Positions 52,078-60,268 of a stretch of DNA of 64,000 nucleotides are shown here, in pieces. The stretch is from a bacterium (lineage in GTDB: Bacteria; Krumholzibacteriota; Krumholzibacteriia; LZORAL124-64-63), in assembly GCA_016703265.1 (NCBI GenBank), contig JADJCK010000003.1, positions 372,001 to 436,000 on the forward strand. The letters are read 5' to 3'. How positions within the stretch are numbered: position 1 is the first letter of the stretch; each line of letters opens with the position of its first letter. The notes under the pieces are model-generated. The model saw nothing but the letters and a program-made list of their open reading frames with translations, made no database searches and was not told the DNA's origin. Position numbers and translations under genes: made by a program.

Positions 52078-52270
52078 TCATCGAAAAGGCCGCCGTCACG
52101 AAGGAATAGCGGCCATTTCGTCGGTTGCCTGGCTGTGGGTGAAATGAAGGGATCCCGGGCAATCCGCAGCCCGAAGGGCGAGGACAGCCCGGGATCCCTT
52201 CATTTCACCCACAGCCAGGAAACAGCGCCAAAGGGCCGCTATTCCTTGGTGATCGCAGCCTTTTCTATGA
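52078..52270 (-). repeat. Giant hairpin H3 with conserved 26-nt centre
   Basis: Arms 52078-52160 and 52187-52270; the inner 33 bases pair perfectly, the outer ~50 with scattered mismatches and one indel. The centre 52161-52186 is identical to those of H1 and H2, again in the sense of the preceding (minus-strand) gene. The left arm reads IEKAAVTKE-stop on the plus strand, an inverted, slightly diverged copy of the end of the lipoprotein gene (IEKAAITKE-stop). It fills nearly all of the gap between the two minus-strand genes. Confidence 0.9.
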
Positions 52271-53108
52271 TGGCTGCATAGACGTACCCGGCCCCGAAAT
52301 CCTTGTCGATGGCCAGCACGCCCTCGGCCACGATGACATCGCCGACAGCGACGATCTCACTGGTCGTGACGGTCAGGTCGACCGTGGCGCCCTCGCCCGA
52401 GCCGTCCTGGATGTGGATCCAGTTGGTGCCCATGATGTTGGGCGTGAACTTGACCACGCGGCCGCGCACCTTGACGGCCTTGCCGCCCAGCTCGGCGCCC
52501 TTGGCGTAGATCTCGCCCACCTGGTAGCCGCCGGCCACCTTGGCCACACCGGACACATGCTGGTCGTCGAGGGCCAGCTTGGTGCCGCCGGCCGGGCCGC
52601 TGCCCATTCCGCCAGGCATATTGCCGCCGCCCATCTCCTGCCCACCGGCCGCGCCCATGCCGCCGGCCGCACCGCCGCCCATGCCGGGGTGGCCCTGCGG
52701 CATCGCCCCGCCCTGGGGCTCGGTGCCGGCCTTCCAGATGGCCGTGGTGAAATAGATCTCGGGGAAGACGCGGTCGAGCGTCGCGCTGCGGAAGTCGACC
52801 ATCATCTGGCCCTGGGGGATCGTGACCTTGTCACCGGCCGCGATGGGCGTCTGCGTGCTGGCGCACCAGAGCTTTTCGGTGCCGGTATCCAGCAGCACGT
52901 AGGTGTAGCCGCCCGAGTCCATGGTTTCGGCGACGGTGCCCTGCCAGGTGCCGGGCATGGCAGCCGGCTGGGCCGCCGGCGTGGCGCTCGCAGCGGGCGT
53001 ATTGCTGGCCGTGGCCTGGGCGTTGCCGCCCACCTTGTCGCCGCAACCGGTCAGGGCGACGGCCAGCACGATCACGAACAACGGCGAAATGAAGGGCAGC
53101 TTCTTCAA
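52239..53108 (-). CDS. OB-fold lipoprotein, function unknown
   Basis: 289 residues from the TTG at 53108 (GAGGAG six bases upstream), which begins a lipoprotein signal (KKLPFISPLFVIVLAVALTGC). Two related beta modules: residues ~55-140 (WQGTVAETMDSGGYTYVLLDTGTEKLWCAS, VDFRSATLDRVFPEIYFTT) and ~205-289, an OB fold (GGKAVKVRGRVVKFTPNIMGTNWIHIQDGSG). Between them is a Gly/Met-rich linker (GMGGGAAGGMGAAGG). The second module resembles NrfJ/OB-type domains of periplasmic proteins. Likely anchored to the outer membrane. Its last codons are part of H3. Confidence 0.75.
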   Translation of the reverse strand: MKKLPFISPLFVIVLAVALTGCGDKVGGNAQATASNTPAASATPAAQPAAMPGTWQGTVAETMDSGGYTYVLLDTGTEKLWCASTQTPIAAGDKVTIPQGQMMVDFRSATLDRVFPEIYFTTAIWKAGTEPQGGAMPQGHPGMGGGAAGGMGAAGGQEMGGGNMPGGMGSGPAGGTKLALDDQHVSGVAKVAGGYQVGEIYAKGAELGGKAVKVRGRVVKFTPNIMGTNWIHIQDGSGEGATVDLTVTTSEIVAVGDVIVAEGVLAIDKDFGAGYVYAAIIEKAAITKE

Positions 53109-53256
53109 GGAAGTCTCCTCGGTTCGGAGCAAGCGCACAGCCGGGGCGGAGGCCTCGGTCAGGCCTTCCCGGACCGCCCGAAAATAAGCCACCAAACCCG
53201 TGGGGGCAAACGGCGCGAATACCCGGCCCCGGGATGGCCGTTTCCGGCCCGCCGGC

Positions 53257-54555
53257 TCAGGCCGGCCGCCCCAGGCGCCGGAACATCTCCAGCTTGTAGG
53301 CCTCCACGCCGGGCTGGTCGAACGGGTTCAGGCCCAGGAGCAGGCCCCCGATGCCGACCGCCTTCTCGAACATGTAGAGCAGGGCCCCGACGGTACGCGG
53401 GCTGACCTCGTCCACGGCCAGCGCCTGGCAGGGAACGCCGCCCTGGATGTGGGCCTGGCGCGTGGCCTCGAAGGCGATCCAGTTGATGTCGTCGAACGAA
53501 CGGCCCGCCAGGTAGCCGAGCCCGTCGGCGTCGGCGCCGGGATCGGCCGGCACCACCAGGCCGGGCACGGCGCGGCGGGCGCAGAGGAAGGTCTCCTGCA
53601 GGTTGCGCCGGCCGTCCTGCAGGTACTGGCCGAGGCTGTGCAGGTCGGTCGTGAAGACGGTCGAAGCGGGGAAGATGCCCTGCCCCTGCTTGCCCTCGCT
53701 TTCGCCGAAGAGCTGCTTCCACCATTCCTGCAGGTTGTGCAGGCCGCTGTGGAACGAGCTCATGACCTCGGTGGTGTAGCCCTGCGTGTAGAGCTGGTAG
53801 CGCGCGGCCGCGTACAGGTGGGCCGGGTTGTCGAACAGCCCCTCGTTGTCACAGGCCTGCTGCATGGCGCGCGCGCCTTCGACCAGCCCGCGCACATCCA
53901 CGCCCGCCATTGCCAGGGGAACCAGGCCCACGGGCGTGAGCACCGAGAAGCGACCGCCCACATCATCGGGAACCACGAACGTCTCCCAGCCCTCGGCGTC
54001 GGCCAGCTGGCGCAGCGCGCCCTTGCGGGCGTCGGTGACGGCGGTGATGCGCGCGGAAGCGCCCTTGTCGCCGTAGCGCCGGCGCAGCAGGCCGCGCAGC
54101 ACGCGGAAGGCCACTGCGGGTTCCACGGTGGTGCCCGACTTGGAGATCACGCAGACGCGGAAGTCGCGGTCCTCGACGGTCCGCAGCACGTGGTCCAGCG
54201 ACGCGGAGCACAGGCCCGTGCCGGCAAACAGCAGCGGCACGCCGGCGCCCGGCCCCGGCGGCAGCGCGTCGAGCACCGCGCGCGCGCCCAGGTACGAGCC
54301 GCCGATGCCCACGACCACCACGGCCTGCGAGTCGGCCTTCGCACGCGCGGCAGCAGTGGCGCACGCGGCCAGGGAGGCCTCGTCGATGCGCGAAGGCAGG
54401 TCCAGCCAGCCCAGGAACTCATGCCCGGCACAGGTGCCCTGGGCCAGTCCGCGGGCCGCTGCGGCCACGCGCGGCGCCAGCGCTTCCAGTTGCGAGGTGG
54501 CGAGGAACGACCCTGTTCCCGCGAGATCGAGGCTGACTCCGGCGGCTTCCAGCAT
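53257..54555 (-). CDS. pgi: Glucose-6-phosphate isomerase
   Basis: 432 residues, the shorter Firmicutes-like form. GIGGSYLGARAV (sugar-phosphate site), FRVCVISKSGTTVEPAVAFRVL, PDDVGGRFSVLTPVGLVPLAMAG (PGI signature 1), QEWWKQLFGESEGKQGQGIFPA, and GLNPFDQPGVEAYK (signature 2, catalytic Lys). Interconverts glucose-6-phosphate and fructose-6-phosphate in glycolysis/gluconeogenesis. GGAAGG precedes the ATG. Stands alone between two divergent genes. Confidence 0.94.
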   Translation of the reverse strand: MLEAAGVSLDLAGTGSFLATSQLEALAPRVAAAARGLAQGTCAGHEFLGWLDLPSRIDEASLAACATAAARAKADSQAVVVVGIGGSYLGARAVLDALPPGPGAGVPLLFAGTGLCSASLDHVLRTVEDRDFRVCVISKSGTTVEPAVAFRVLRGLLRRRYGDKGASARITAVTDARKGALRQLADAEGWETFVVPDDVGGRFSVLTPVGLVPLAMAGVDVRGLVEGARAMQQACDNEGLFDNPAHLYAAARYQLYTQGYTTEVMSSFHSGLHNLQEWWKQLFGESEGKQGQGIFPASTVFTTDLHSLGQYLQDGRRNLQETFLCARRAVPGLVVPADPGADADGLGYLAGRSFDDINWIAFEATRQAHIQGGVPCQALAVDEVSPRTVGALLYMFEKAVGIGGLLLGLNPFDQPGVEAYKLEMFRRLGRPA

Positions 54556-54710
54556 GCGCGCGTCCTTCCCTGGCGAATTCCCTGCGAATCATGTGGGGAC
54601 GGGCCCCACCTTGCGCCCCCGGCCCGGACTGGTACATTCTGCACCAGACCCACCCTGTGGCGGCAGCGCCCACAATACAGCCGCCCGGCGCGGAATCAAG
54701 CGGGAGAACC

Positions 54711-55943
54711 ATGTCCTTCCCCACGTCCGTCATCGCCTGCACCTATTCCGAGATCGCCCTCAAGGGGCGCAATCGGACCATGTTCCTGCGCAAGCTCATC
54801 AACAACATGCAGGCGGCGCTGAAGGGCCTGGGCGGCGTGACCATCCACCATGTCGAGAGTCGGCTGCTGGTGCGGTTGCGCGACGAATCGCAGACCACGG
54901 AGGCGGCGACGAGGCTGCACCGTGTGTTCGGGCTGCAGTGGGTGTCGCCGGCCATCGAGTTGCCGCGCGCCGAACTCGACGCCGAGCTGGCCGAGGACCT
55001 GGCCGACGGACACGAGCCGCGCCTGACCCAGTTGTGCGGGGCCGCCTGCCAGCTGGCGGACGAGGGTGCCGGCAATGCGCGGAACTTCCGCATCCACGCG
55101 CGGCGCAGCGACCACAGCTTCGGGCTGAACAGCCTGCAGATCGGCGCCGTGGTGGGCGCCGCCGTCCACCATCGCAGCGGGTTGCCGGGGCGCATGGTCG
55201 ATGCCGACTTCGTCATCGACGTGCTCGTGCTGCGCGAGAGCGTGCTCGCATTCGCCCTGAAGGAACAGGCATTCGGCGGCCTGCCTGCCACCTCGAGCGG
55301 GCGCACGATGGTGCTGCTCTCCGGCGGCATCGACTCGCCCGTGGCCGCATGGATGATGATGCGGCGCGGCAGCCGTGCGGACTTCGTGCACTTCTACAGC
55401 GGACGCAACGTCGAGGAGGCCGACTGCGCGAAGATCGAGGAACTGGTGCGCCTGCTCGCGCGCTGGATGCCCATCCCGCTGCACCTGCACCTGGTTCCGG
55501 TGGTGCCGTACGAGACGCGCGCGATCGGGACCATCGACGACCGCTACGACATGGTCATGTTCCGCCGCTTCATGGTGCGCACGGCGGCCCGCCTGGCCCG
55601 GCGCCACAAGTGCCTGGCCCTGGTCACCGGCGACAGCCTGGGCCAGGTCGCCAGCCAGACCCTGCACAACCTGGCCGCCATCAGCCCGGACGTGAGCCTG
55701 CCCATCCTCCGGCCGCTGGTGGGCCTGGACAAGCATGAGATCACGGCCTGGAGCCAGCGAACCGGCCTTTTCAACACCTCGATCCAGCCCTACCGCGACT
55801 GCTGCTCCATCCGTTCGCCACGGCCCATCCTGAACGCCCGCGGCATCGACCTGCTGCGCCTGTCCGAGGCCATGGGCCTCGAGGAGGCGGTTCGCGAGGC
55901 CGCCGACGCATCCGTCCGGCGCGTCATCGGGCCTGAGGGCTGA
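54711..55943 (+). CDS. thiI: tRNA 4-thiouridine synthetase / thiamine thiazole sulfurtransferase
   Basis: 410 residues from ATG 54711 (GCGGGAG upstream). Ferredoxin-like and THUMP domains occupy residues ~1-175 (SEIALKGRNRTMFLRKLINNM, VESRLLVRL, RNFRIHARRSDHSF); the PP-loop ATPase is MVLLSGGIDSPVAAWMMMRRG followed by VHFYSGRN and ALVTGDSLGQVASQTLHNLAAI. It ends soon after a CC pair (DCCSIRSPRPIL) without a rhodanese domain, as in Bacillus-type ThiI, so a separate sulfur donor is needed. Confidence 0.95.
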   Translation: MSFPTSVIACTYSEIALKGRNRTMFLRKLINNMQAALKGLGGVTIHHVESRLLVRLRDESQTTEAATRLHRVFGLQWVSPAIELPRAELDAELAEDLADGHEPRLTQLCGAACQLADEGAGNARNFRIHARRSDHSFGLNSLQIGAVVGAAVHHRSGLPGRMVDADFVIDVLVLRESVLAFALKEQAFGGLPATSSGRTMVLLSGGIDSPVAAWMMMRRGSRADFVHFYSGRNVEEADCAKIEELVRLLARWMPIPLHLHLVPVVPYETRAIGTIDDRYDMVMFRRFMVRTAARLARRHKCLALVTGDSLGQVASQTLHNLAAISPDVSLPILRPLVGLDKHEITAWSQRTGLFNTSIQPYRDCCSIRSPRPILNARGIDLLRLSEAMGLEEAVREAADASVRRVIGPEG

Positions 55944-56116
55944 TCCACGGTCTCCTGAAGAAAAACCTAAATCGACGCCCGCTCCAACCGATGAACTCGT
56001 TGAGCCGGAACGGGCTCGTACCTGAACGGCCAACGCCTCGCTGCGCGGCGCGGGACCGGCGTACCCGGCCGGACGGCGTTTGCGGCAGGCATGGCGACAA
56101 GCAGGAGGCTTGGAAG

Positions 56117-56479
56117 ATGAAGATTCTGGTGGTGGACGATTCACGCGCGATGCGGCGCATCGTTTCGCGCACGATCCGCCAGGCGGGCTTCGAAGGCCAC
56201 GAGATCATCGAGGCCGAGAACGGCCGCGAGGCTCTCGACGTGGTCAAGGCGCAGAAGCCGGACCTGATCCTCTCGGACTGGCACATGCCCGAGATGACCG
56301 GGATCGAGTTCCTGACCGCCCTGAACGCCGGCGGCTTTGAGATCCCCTTCGGGTTCGTGACTTCGGAGAGCACCAAGGAGATGGTGGACCAGGCGACCGA
56401 GGGTGGGGCCATGTTCCTGCTCGCGAAGCCGTTCACCGCCGAGGACATGGCGCAGGTGCTGGGGGCGTTTGTCCAGTGA
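56117..56479 (+). CDS. cheY: CheY-type single-domain response regulator
   Basis: 120 residues from ATG 56117 (AGGAGG eight bases upstream). Acidic pocket VVDDSRAMR, phospho-acceptor Asp in LILSDWHMPEMTG (~54), Thr/Ser switch in FVTSES and Lys in FLLAKPFTAEDM. The next gene's GTG start overlaps its stop (GTGA). It belongs to a plus-strand trio with a double CheX protein and an unknown, next to the main che operon. Confidence 0.92.
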   Translation: MKILVVDDSRAMRRIVSRTIRQAGFEGHEIIEAENGREALDVVKAQKPDLILSDWHMPEMTGIEFLTALNAGGFEIPFGFVTSESTKEMVDQATEGGAMFLLAKPFTAEDMAQVLGAFVQ

Positions 56480-57543
56480 CAACCCTGGCTCGCATGCATC
56501 GGGTCGAGGATCCGACCGACCTGATGTCGAAGCTCGAGTCGCTGCAGGAAGCGGTGGCCGCGTTCCGGCAGACCTTCCGGGTCCAGTTCCAGATGGAACT
56601 CGAACTGGTCGGCATGCCCGGCACGCCCAACCCCGACCTCATCGCCTACGGAAGCACGTTGGCCGTGGCCAACGACCAGGTGAACTACCAGTTCGCCTGC
56701 GGCTTCCCGGTGGAGACGGCGAGGAAGCTCACGCGCATCCTGTTCGCGATGGAAGAGGACGAGGAACCAAGTCTCGAGGACATGGGCGACGGCTTGCGGG
56801 AGATCCCGAACGTCGCTGCCGGCGTGTGGAAGGCGATGCGCGAGCGCACGGCCGGCGAACAGTATCAATTGGGCCTGCCGATCTTCCTGAAGGGCAACAG
56901 CTGGGTCCGGTATTTTCCACGTAATGTCAACGCCATCGGCCAGACCCTGCAGGCCCCGGACGGGACCGTCATGCAGATGGTCCTGATCTGGCAGTATGGC
57001 CAACGTGACGGAGGCGAACGGCTTATGTCCACCCAGACCGTCGACGGAACCGTGACTGCGGGGCGTTCAGTGCCCACGCAGGTGCTTCAGGAAGCCGTGC
57101 GGGCCGTGGTCGAGACCTGTGCGATCCAGATGAACCTGGAACTCGAGGTCGACCCGAGCCCGTCCGATCCCCGGGACGCGGACGTCGAATACGGAAGCAG
57201 CATCGCCCTGACCTCCGAAACCGGGGGGTGGCAGCTGGCCGTGATGGGCAGCCGCGGCAGCTGCGAGGCGCTGACGCGCAACCTCTTCGCCATGGAAGCG
57301 GACGAGGACCCGGCGATGGCCGACATGGCCGACGCCCTGGGCGAGATCGCCAATGTTGCCGCCGGCGTCCTGAAGGCCAGTCGCGCCGCGGCCGGGCAGA
57401 AGGTGCAGCTCGGCCTGCCGCTGTTCATGGAAGGACGCGGCTGCTTCGAGTTCTTTGCCTCCGGCATCCAGGGCATGGCGCAGACCGTGCGCGGCCCTGG
57501 CGAAGTGTCGGCCCATGTCATCCTGATCTGGCAGGAAGGCTGA
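56476..57543 (+). CDS. Double CheX/CheC-like phosphatase-type protein
   Basis: 355 residues made of two homologous halves (~20-175 and ~190-355). Each has the CheX/CheC/FliY ExxN active-site pattern: LREIPNVAAGVWKAM in the first and LGEIANVAAGVLKAS in the second, each preceded by RxLFAMEEDE/RNLFAMEADE and followed by QLGLPIFL / QLGLPLFM and a final HVILIWQ / MVLIWQ strand. CheX-type proteins dephosphorylate CheY-P. A tandem fusion is unusual, since CheX usually works as a homodimer. Translationally coupled to the cheY upstream. Confidence 0.8.
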   Translation: MTTLARMHRVEDPTDLMSKLESLQEAVAAFRQTFRVQFQMELELVGMPGTPNPDLIAYGSTLAVANDQVNYQFACGFPVETARKLTRILFAMEEDEEPSLEDMGDGLREIPNVAAGVWKAMRERTAGEQYQLGLPIFLKGNSWVRYFPRNVNAIGQTLQAPDGTVMQMVLIWQYGQRDGGERLMSTQTVDGTVTAGRSVPTQVLQEAVRAVVETCAIQMNLELEVDPSPSDPRDADVEYGSSIALTSETGGWQLAVMGSRGSCEALTRNLFAMEADEDPAMADMADALGEIANVAAGVLKASRAAAGQKVQLGLPLFMEGRGCFEFFASGIQGMAQTVRGPGEVSAHVILIWQEG

Positions 57544-57548
57544 TCGCC

Positions 57549-58031
57549 GTGGCGCTCGTGTTCCCGAAGCAGGCGGAGATCTTCGACCTGATCGAGATGT
57601 TGATCGGCGAGAAGCCCCTGTTCAGGCGCGGCGAGGGCTGGGACCTGCGGAAGCCCGAGCCCGGCTGTTACATCACGTTCCTGCAGGGCAAGGACCTCGA
57701 AGTGGAGGGTGCGGTCATCACCGACCTCGCGGCCACGCTCTACATCGGCGGCAAGCTGATCCTGCTGCCGCCGGTCAGCCTGCAGAACCAGTTCAACGCG
57801 GGCGAAGCCGACGAGCCGGTGGTCGAGGCGGTCACCGAAGTGATCAACAACCTGCGCACGCTCTTCAATGCCATCGACCTGAATCCCCACGTGGCCCCGA
57901 CGAAGACGTTCCTCTACCAGGTGCCCGCAGCCGACGACTTCGTGGCCTGGATCCTCGATCCCGGCAAGCGCATCGACTACGTGGGCAAGACGCCCTACGG
58001 CAACGGCACCATCACGCTGATCGCACCCTAG
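57549..58031 (+). CDS. Uncharacterised protein linked to chemotaxis genes
   Basis: 160 residues from a GTG at 57549, only 5 bases after the CheX-like gene. The sequence (VFPKQAEIFDLIEMLIGEKPLFRRGEGWDLRKPE, TFLQGKDLEVEGAVITDLAATLYIGGKLILLPP, VVEAVTEVINNLRTLFNAIDLNPHVAPTKTFLY) is mixed alpha/beta with no motif I recognise; no signal peptide or membrane segment. Its position makes a role with CheY/CheX likely, for example as an adaptor or a further regulatory domain. Confidence 0.65.
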   Translation: MALVFPKQAEIFDLIEMLIGEKPLFRRGEGWDLRKPEPGCYITFLQGKDLEVEGAVITDLAATLYIGGKLILLPPVSLQNQFNAGEADEPVVEAVTEVINNLRTLFNAIDLNPHVAPTKTFLYQVPAADDFVAWILDPGKRIDYVGKTPYGNGTITLIAP

Positions 58032-58189
58032 CGGGCGCTCCGCAGCGCCGCGCCACCTTCGCCACCCGACGCCCGGCCGCGAAGCCGGGCGTTTGCGTCC
58101 GTGGCGGCGGCGGCGGTACCTGTTCATCCCTATCTTGCGCGGGTCCGGTCACCGTCCACGCGACATCAACGTCCCCGGGAGTCCGTCCG

Positions 58190-58483
58190 ATGCCCCTGCA
58201 CTTCCTGCCGCTGGCCCTGACGGTCCTGGCCGTCGTCGTCCTGGGCATCGTCGCCATCGTCAGCTCCACTTCGGGCGGCGCCAGCTGGCTGCAGAAGCTC
58301 TGGAAAGACGACGCGGCCGCGCCGGGGAGCCGGAGCGGCCGCGAACAGCAGAGCGGGGACGGTTCAGGCGCGAACGGACTCGACGGCGCGGCAGATCCGC
58401 TCGGGAATCCGGTCGAGGGCGGACACGGTCGCGACCGCACCCAGGTTGGCGGCCTCACGGGGCATGCCGTAGACGACGCATGA
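58190..58483 (+). CDS. Doubtful small membrane protein
   Basis: 97 codons; residues 1-25 (FLPLALTVLAVVVLGIVAIVSS) would be one membrane helix and GGGAG precedes the ATG, but the last 40 codons lie antisense to the end of cheB. Only the first half (58190-58363) is independent. May be a short real gene or a spurious frame. Confidence 0.25.
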   Translation: MPLHFLPLALTVLAVVVLGIVAIVSSTSGGASWLQKLWKDDAAAPGSRSGREQQSGDGSGANGLDGAADPLGNPVEGGHGRDRTQVGGLTGHAVDDA

Positions 58484-59422
58484 GGCTTCGTCCTGCCCGA
58501 TGGTGTCGGCGCCGGCCTGGCGCATCTGCAGCAGGCCCTGCGCACCGTCGGCGCCCATACCGGTCAGGATGACGCCCACCGCGTCGGCGCCCGCCGCCTC
58601 CGCCACGGAGCGGAACAGGACATCCACCGACGGCTTGTGCCCGCTCACCTTCGGACCATCCTTCAGTTCCACGCGATAGCCGGCGCCGGCGCGCCGCAGC
58701 ATCAGGTGCCGGTCGCCGGGCGCCAGCAGGGCCAGGCCGGGTACCAGCATCTCGCCGTTCGTCGCTTCGCGGACGGTCATCGCCGACAGGCGGTTCAACC
58801 GCTCGGCCAGCTGCATCGTGAACACGGGCGGCATGTGCTGCACGATCACCGTGGGCGGCGTGTTGCCGGGCAGGCGCTCGAAGATGCGCGCCAGGGCCTC
58901 GGTGCCGCCGGTGCTGGCGCCGATGGCCAGGACATGACGACCGGCGCTCCGCAGCGCGCCCAGCGGTCCGACCGGCGCCGGCGCCATCGCCGGAGCCGAC
59001 GGGAGGGCCGCCGGCCGCGCGCGAACCGTGGCCCGCGCGGCTGCCCGCACCTTGCCCACCAGTTCAATCACGAACGCCTGGCGGCGGTCGTCGGCCACGT
59101 TCTTGCCGACCACCTCCACCGCACCGCGCGCCAGCGCTTCCAGGGCCTTGCTGCTGCCGGCCGGGGTGAGAGTGGAAACCACGACCACCGGCAGCGGGAA
59201 ATGCTTCATCAGCTTGGTCAGGAACGTCAGGCCGTCCATGCGCGGCATCTCGATGTCGAGCGTCACCACGTCGGGCGGGTTCTTGACGATCATGTCGCGG
59301 GCAACAAAGGGATCGGGCGCCATCCCGATGACCTCGATGCCCTCGGCAGCCTGCAGCCCGCGCTTGATAATGGCGCAGACGGTCGGCGAATCATCGACAA
59401 TGAGCACGCGGATGTTCTTCAA
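58364..59422 (-). CDS. cheB: Chemotaxis protein-glutamate methylesterase/deamidase CheB
   Basis: 352 residues from a TTG at 59422 (GGAG eight bases upstream). N-terminal receiver (VLIVDDSPTVC, phospho-Asp in VVTLDIEMPRMDG, Lys in the VGKNVADD position replaced in context), a Pro/Ala linker, and the esterase domain with catalytic Ser in IGASTGGTEAL, His in VQHMPPVF and Asp in LTGMGADGAQGL. Demethylates receptors. Last gene of the minus-strand che operon, 5 bases after cheX. Confidence 0.94.
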   Translation of the reverse strand: MKNIRVLIVDDSPTVCAIIKRGLQAAEGIEVIGMAPDPFVARDMIVKNPPDVVTLDIEMPRMDGLTFLTKLMKHFPLPVVVVSTLTPAGSSKALEALARGAVEVVGKNVADDRRQAFVIELVGKVRAAARATVRARPAALPSAPAMAPAPVGPLGALRSAGRHVLAIGASTGGTEALARIFERLPGNTPPTVIVQHMPPVFTMQLAERLNRLSAMTVREATNGEMLVPGLALLAPGDRHLMLRRAGAGYRVELKDGPKVSGHKPSVDVLFRSVAEAAGADAVGVILTGMGADGAQGLLQMRQAGADTIGQDEASCVVYGMPREAANLGAVATVSALDRIPERICRAVESVRA

Positions 59423-59427
59423 GGCGC

Positions 59428-59886
59428 CTACTCCGTGACGAGGCCCAACAGCACCACATTCTCCTCGAGGAGAAATCCCAACCAGTTTTCATCATCCACG
59501 CACGAGGCCAGGAACTCCGGGGTGGCCGGGCCCACTTCCGGACCGCCCAGGCGGAAGTCGGCACCCTTGCCGGCGATCGCCATGATCACGTGCCCGCAGA
59601 TGACGTTGAGCATCTCGCCCAGCGAATCGGGGGCCATCGTACTGGCTTCCATCTCTTCCGGCTCCAGGCCGAGGATGTTGGCCGCGATCTCCGGCACGCA
59701 GTCGGACGGCACGGCCAGCGAAAGCCTGCCGGTCACGTCACCCGTGAAATCGAGCTGCGCCATCACGTAGTCGCCGTCGGCATCCAGGACGCCGGACTTG
59801 GCAGCGGGCTCGCCGAACATGAACGTCAGCTGCTCGACCACTTCCAGGAAGGTCGAACTCACGGACGTCAGGACGTCGTCACGCAT
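59428..59886 (-). CDS. cheX: CheX-type CheY-P phosphatase
   Basis: 152 residues from ATG 59886 (GGGGG upstream). The active-site helix APDSLGEMLNVICGHVIMAIAG has the ExxN pair; the preceding strands (LDFTGDVTGRLSLAVPSDCV) and the 'AANILG' segment fit the CheX/CheC fold. It overlaps cheY by eight bases and adjoins cheB. Confidence 0.85.
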   Translation of the reverse strand: MRDDVLTSVSSTFLEVVEQLTFMFGEPAAKSGVLDADGDYVMAQLDFTGDVTGRLSLAVPSDCVPEIAANILGLEPEEMEASTMAPDSLGEMLNVICGHVIMAIAGKGADFRLGGPEVGPATPEFLASCVDDENWLGFLLEENVVLLGLVTE

Positions 59887-60268
59887 CTTTCGCAACCCCC
59901 ATCACGTTGTCGACAACCTCGCGGATGCGTTCGGGCGTGAACGGCTTCTGGATGTAGTCGCGGACACCCAGATCCTTCAGGCGCGCGATGCGCGGCTCAC
60001 TTCCGGCCGACGACACGATGACGATCGGCACCGTCTTGATCATGCCGTTGTCGACCATGCGCGCGACCAGCGTCTCGCCGTCCATGATCGGCATGCTGAT
60101 GTCGCACAGCACGAGGTCGATCCACTCGGCCTCCAGGATCTCCAGCGCCTCCTGCCCGTTGCCGGCCTGATACAGGAGGTTGATGTCGACGCCGGCCAGA
60201 TGCAGGGCCTTGCTGATCACAGCCCTGACGGTGACCGAGTCGTCAACGAGCAGAATGTTGAACGCCAT
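59879..60268 (-). CDS. cheY: CheY-type response regulator (operon copy)
   Basis: 129 residues from ATG 60268 (GGAAGG eight bases upstream; the GTG at 60277 is too close). ILLVDDSVTVRAVI, phospho-Asp in LVLCDISMPIMDG, Ser/Ala in VIVSSAGSE, Lys in YIQKPFTPERI. Start lies 26 bases inside the HDOD gene. Second CheY of the locus; the two differ in the switch residue environment and may have different targets. Confidence 0.92.
   Translation of the reverse strand: MAFNILLVDDSVTVRAVISKALHLAGVDINLLYQAGNGQEALEILEAEWIDLVLCDISMPIMDGETLVARMVDNGMIKTVPIVIVSSAGSEPRIARLKDLGVRDYIQKPFTPERIREVVDNVMGVAKDA

Noticed and set aside
51370..52270. The three hairpins as ordinary rho-independent terminators
   Set aside because: Arms are far too long, no T-run follows any of them, and the loop is 26 conserved bases rather than 3-8 arbitrary ones.
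51370..52270. The three hairpins as amplification or assembly chimeras
   Set aside because: Chimeric fold-backs would have identical arms and arbitrary centres; here the outer arms have diverged and the centre is the same in all three. Not fully excluded without reads.
58190..58483. Full-length 97-residue gene opposite cheB
   Set aside because: Its second half is antisense to the cheB 3' end and has no structure of its own; kept only as a low-confidence entry.
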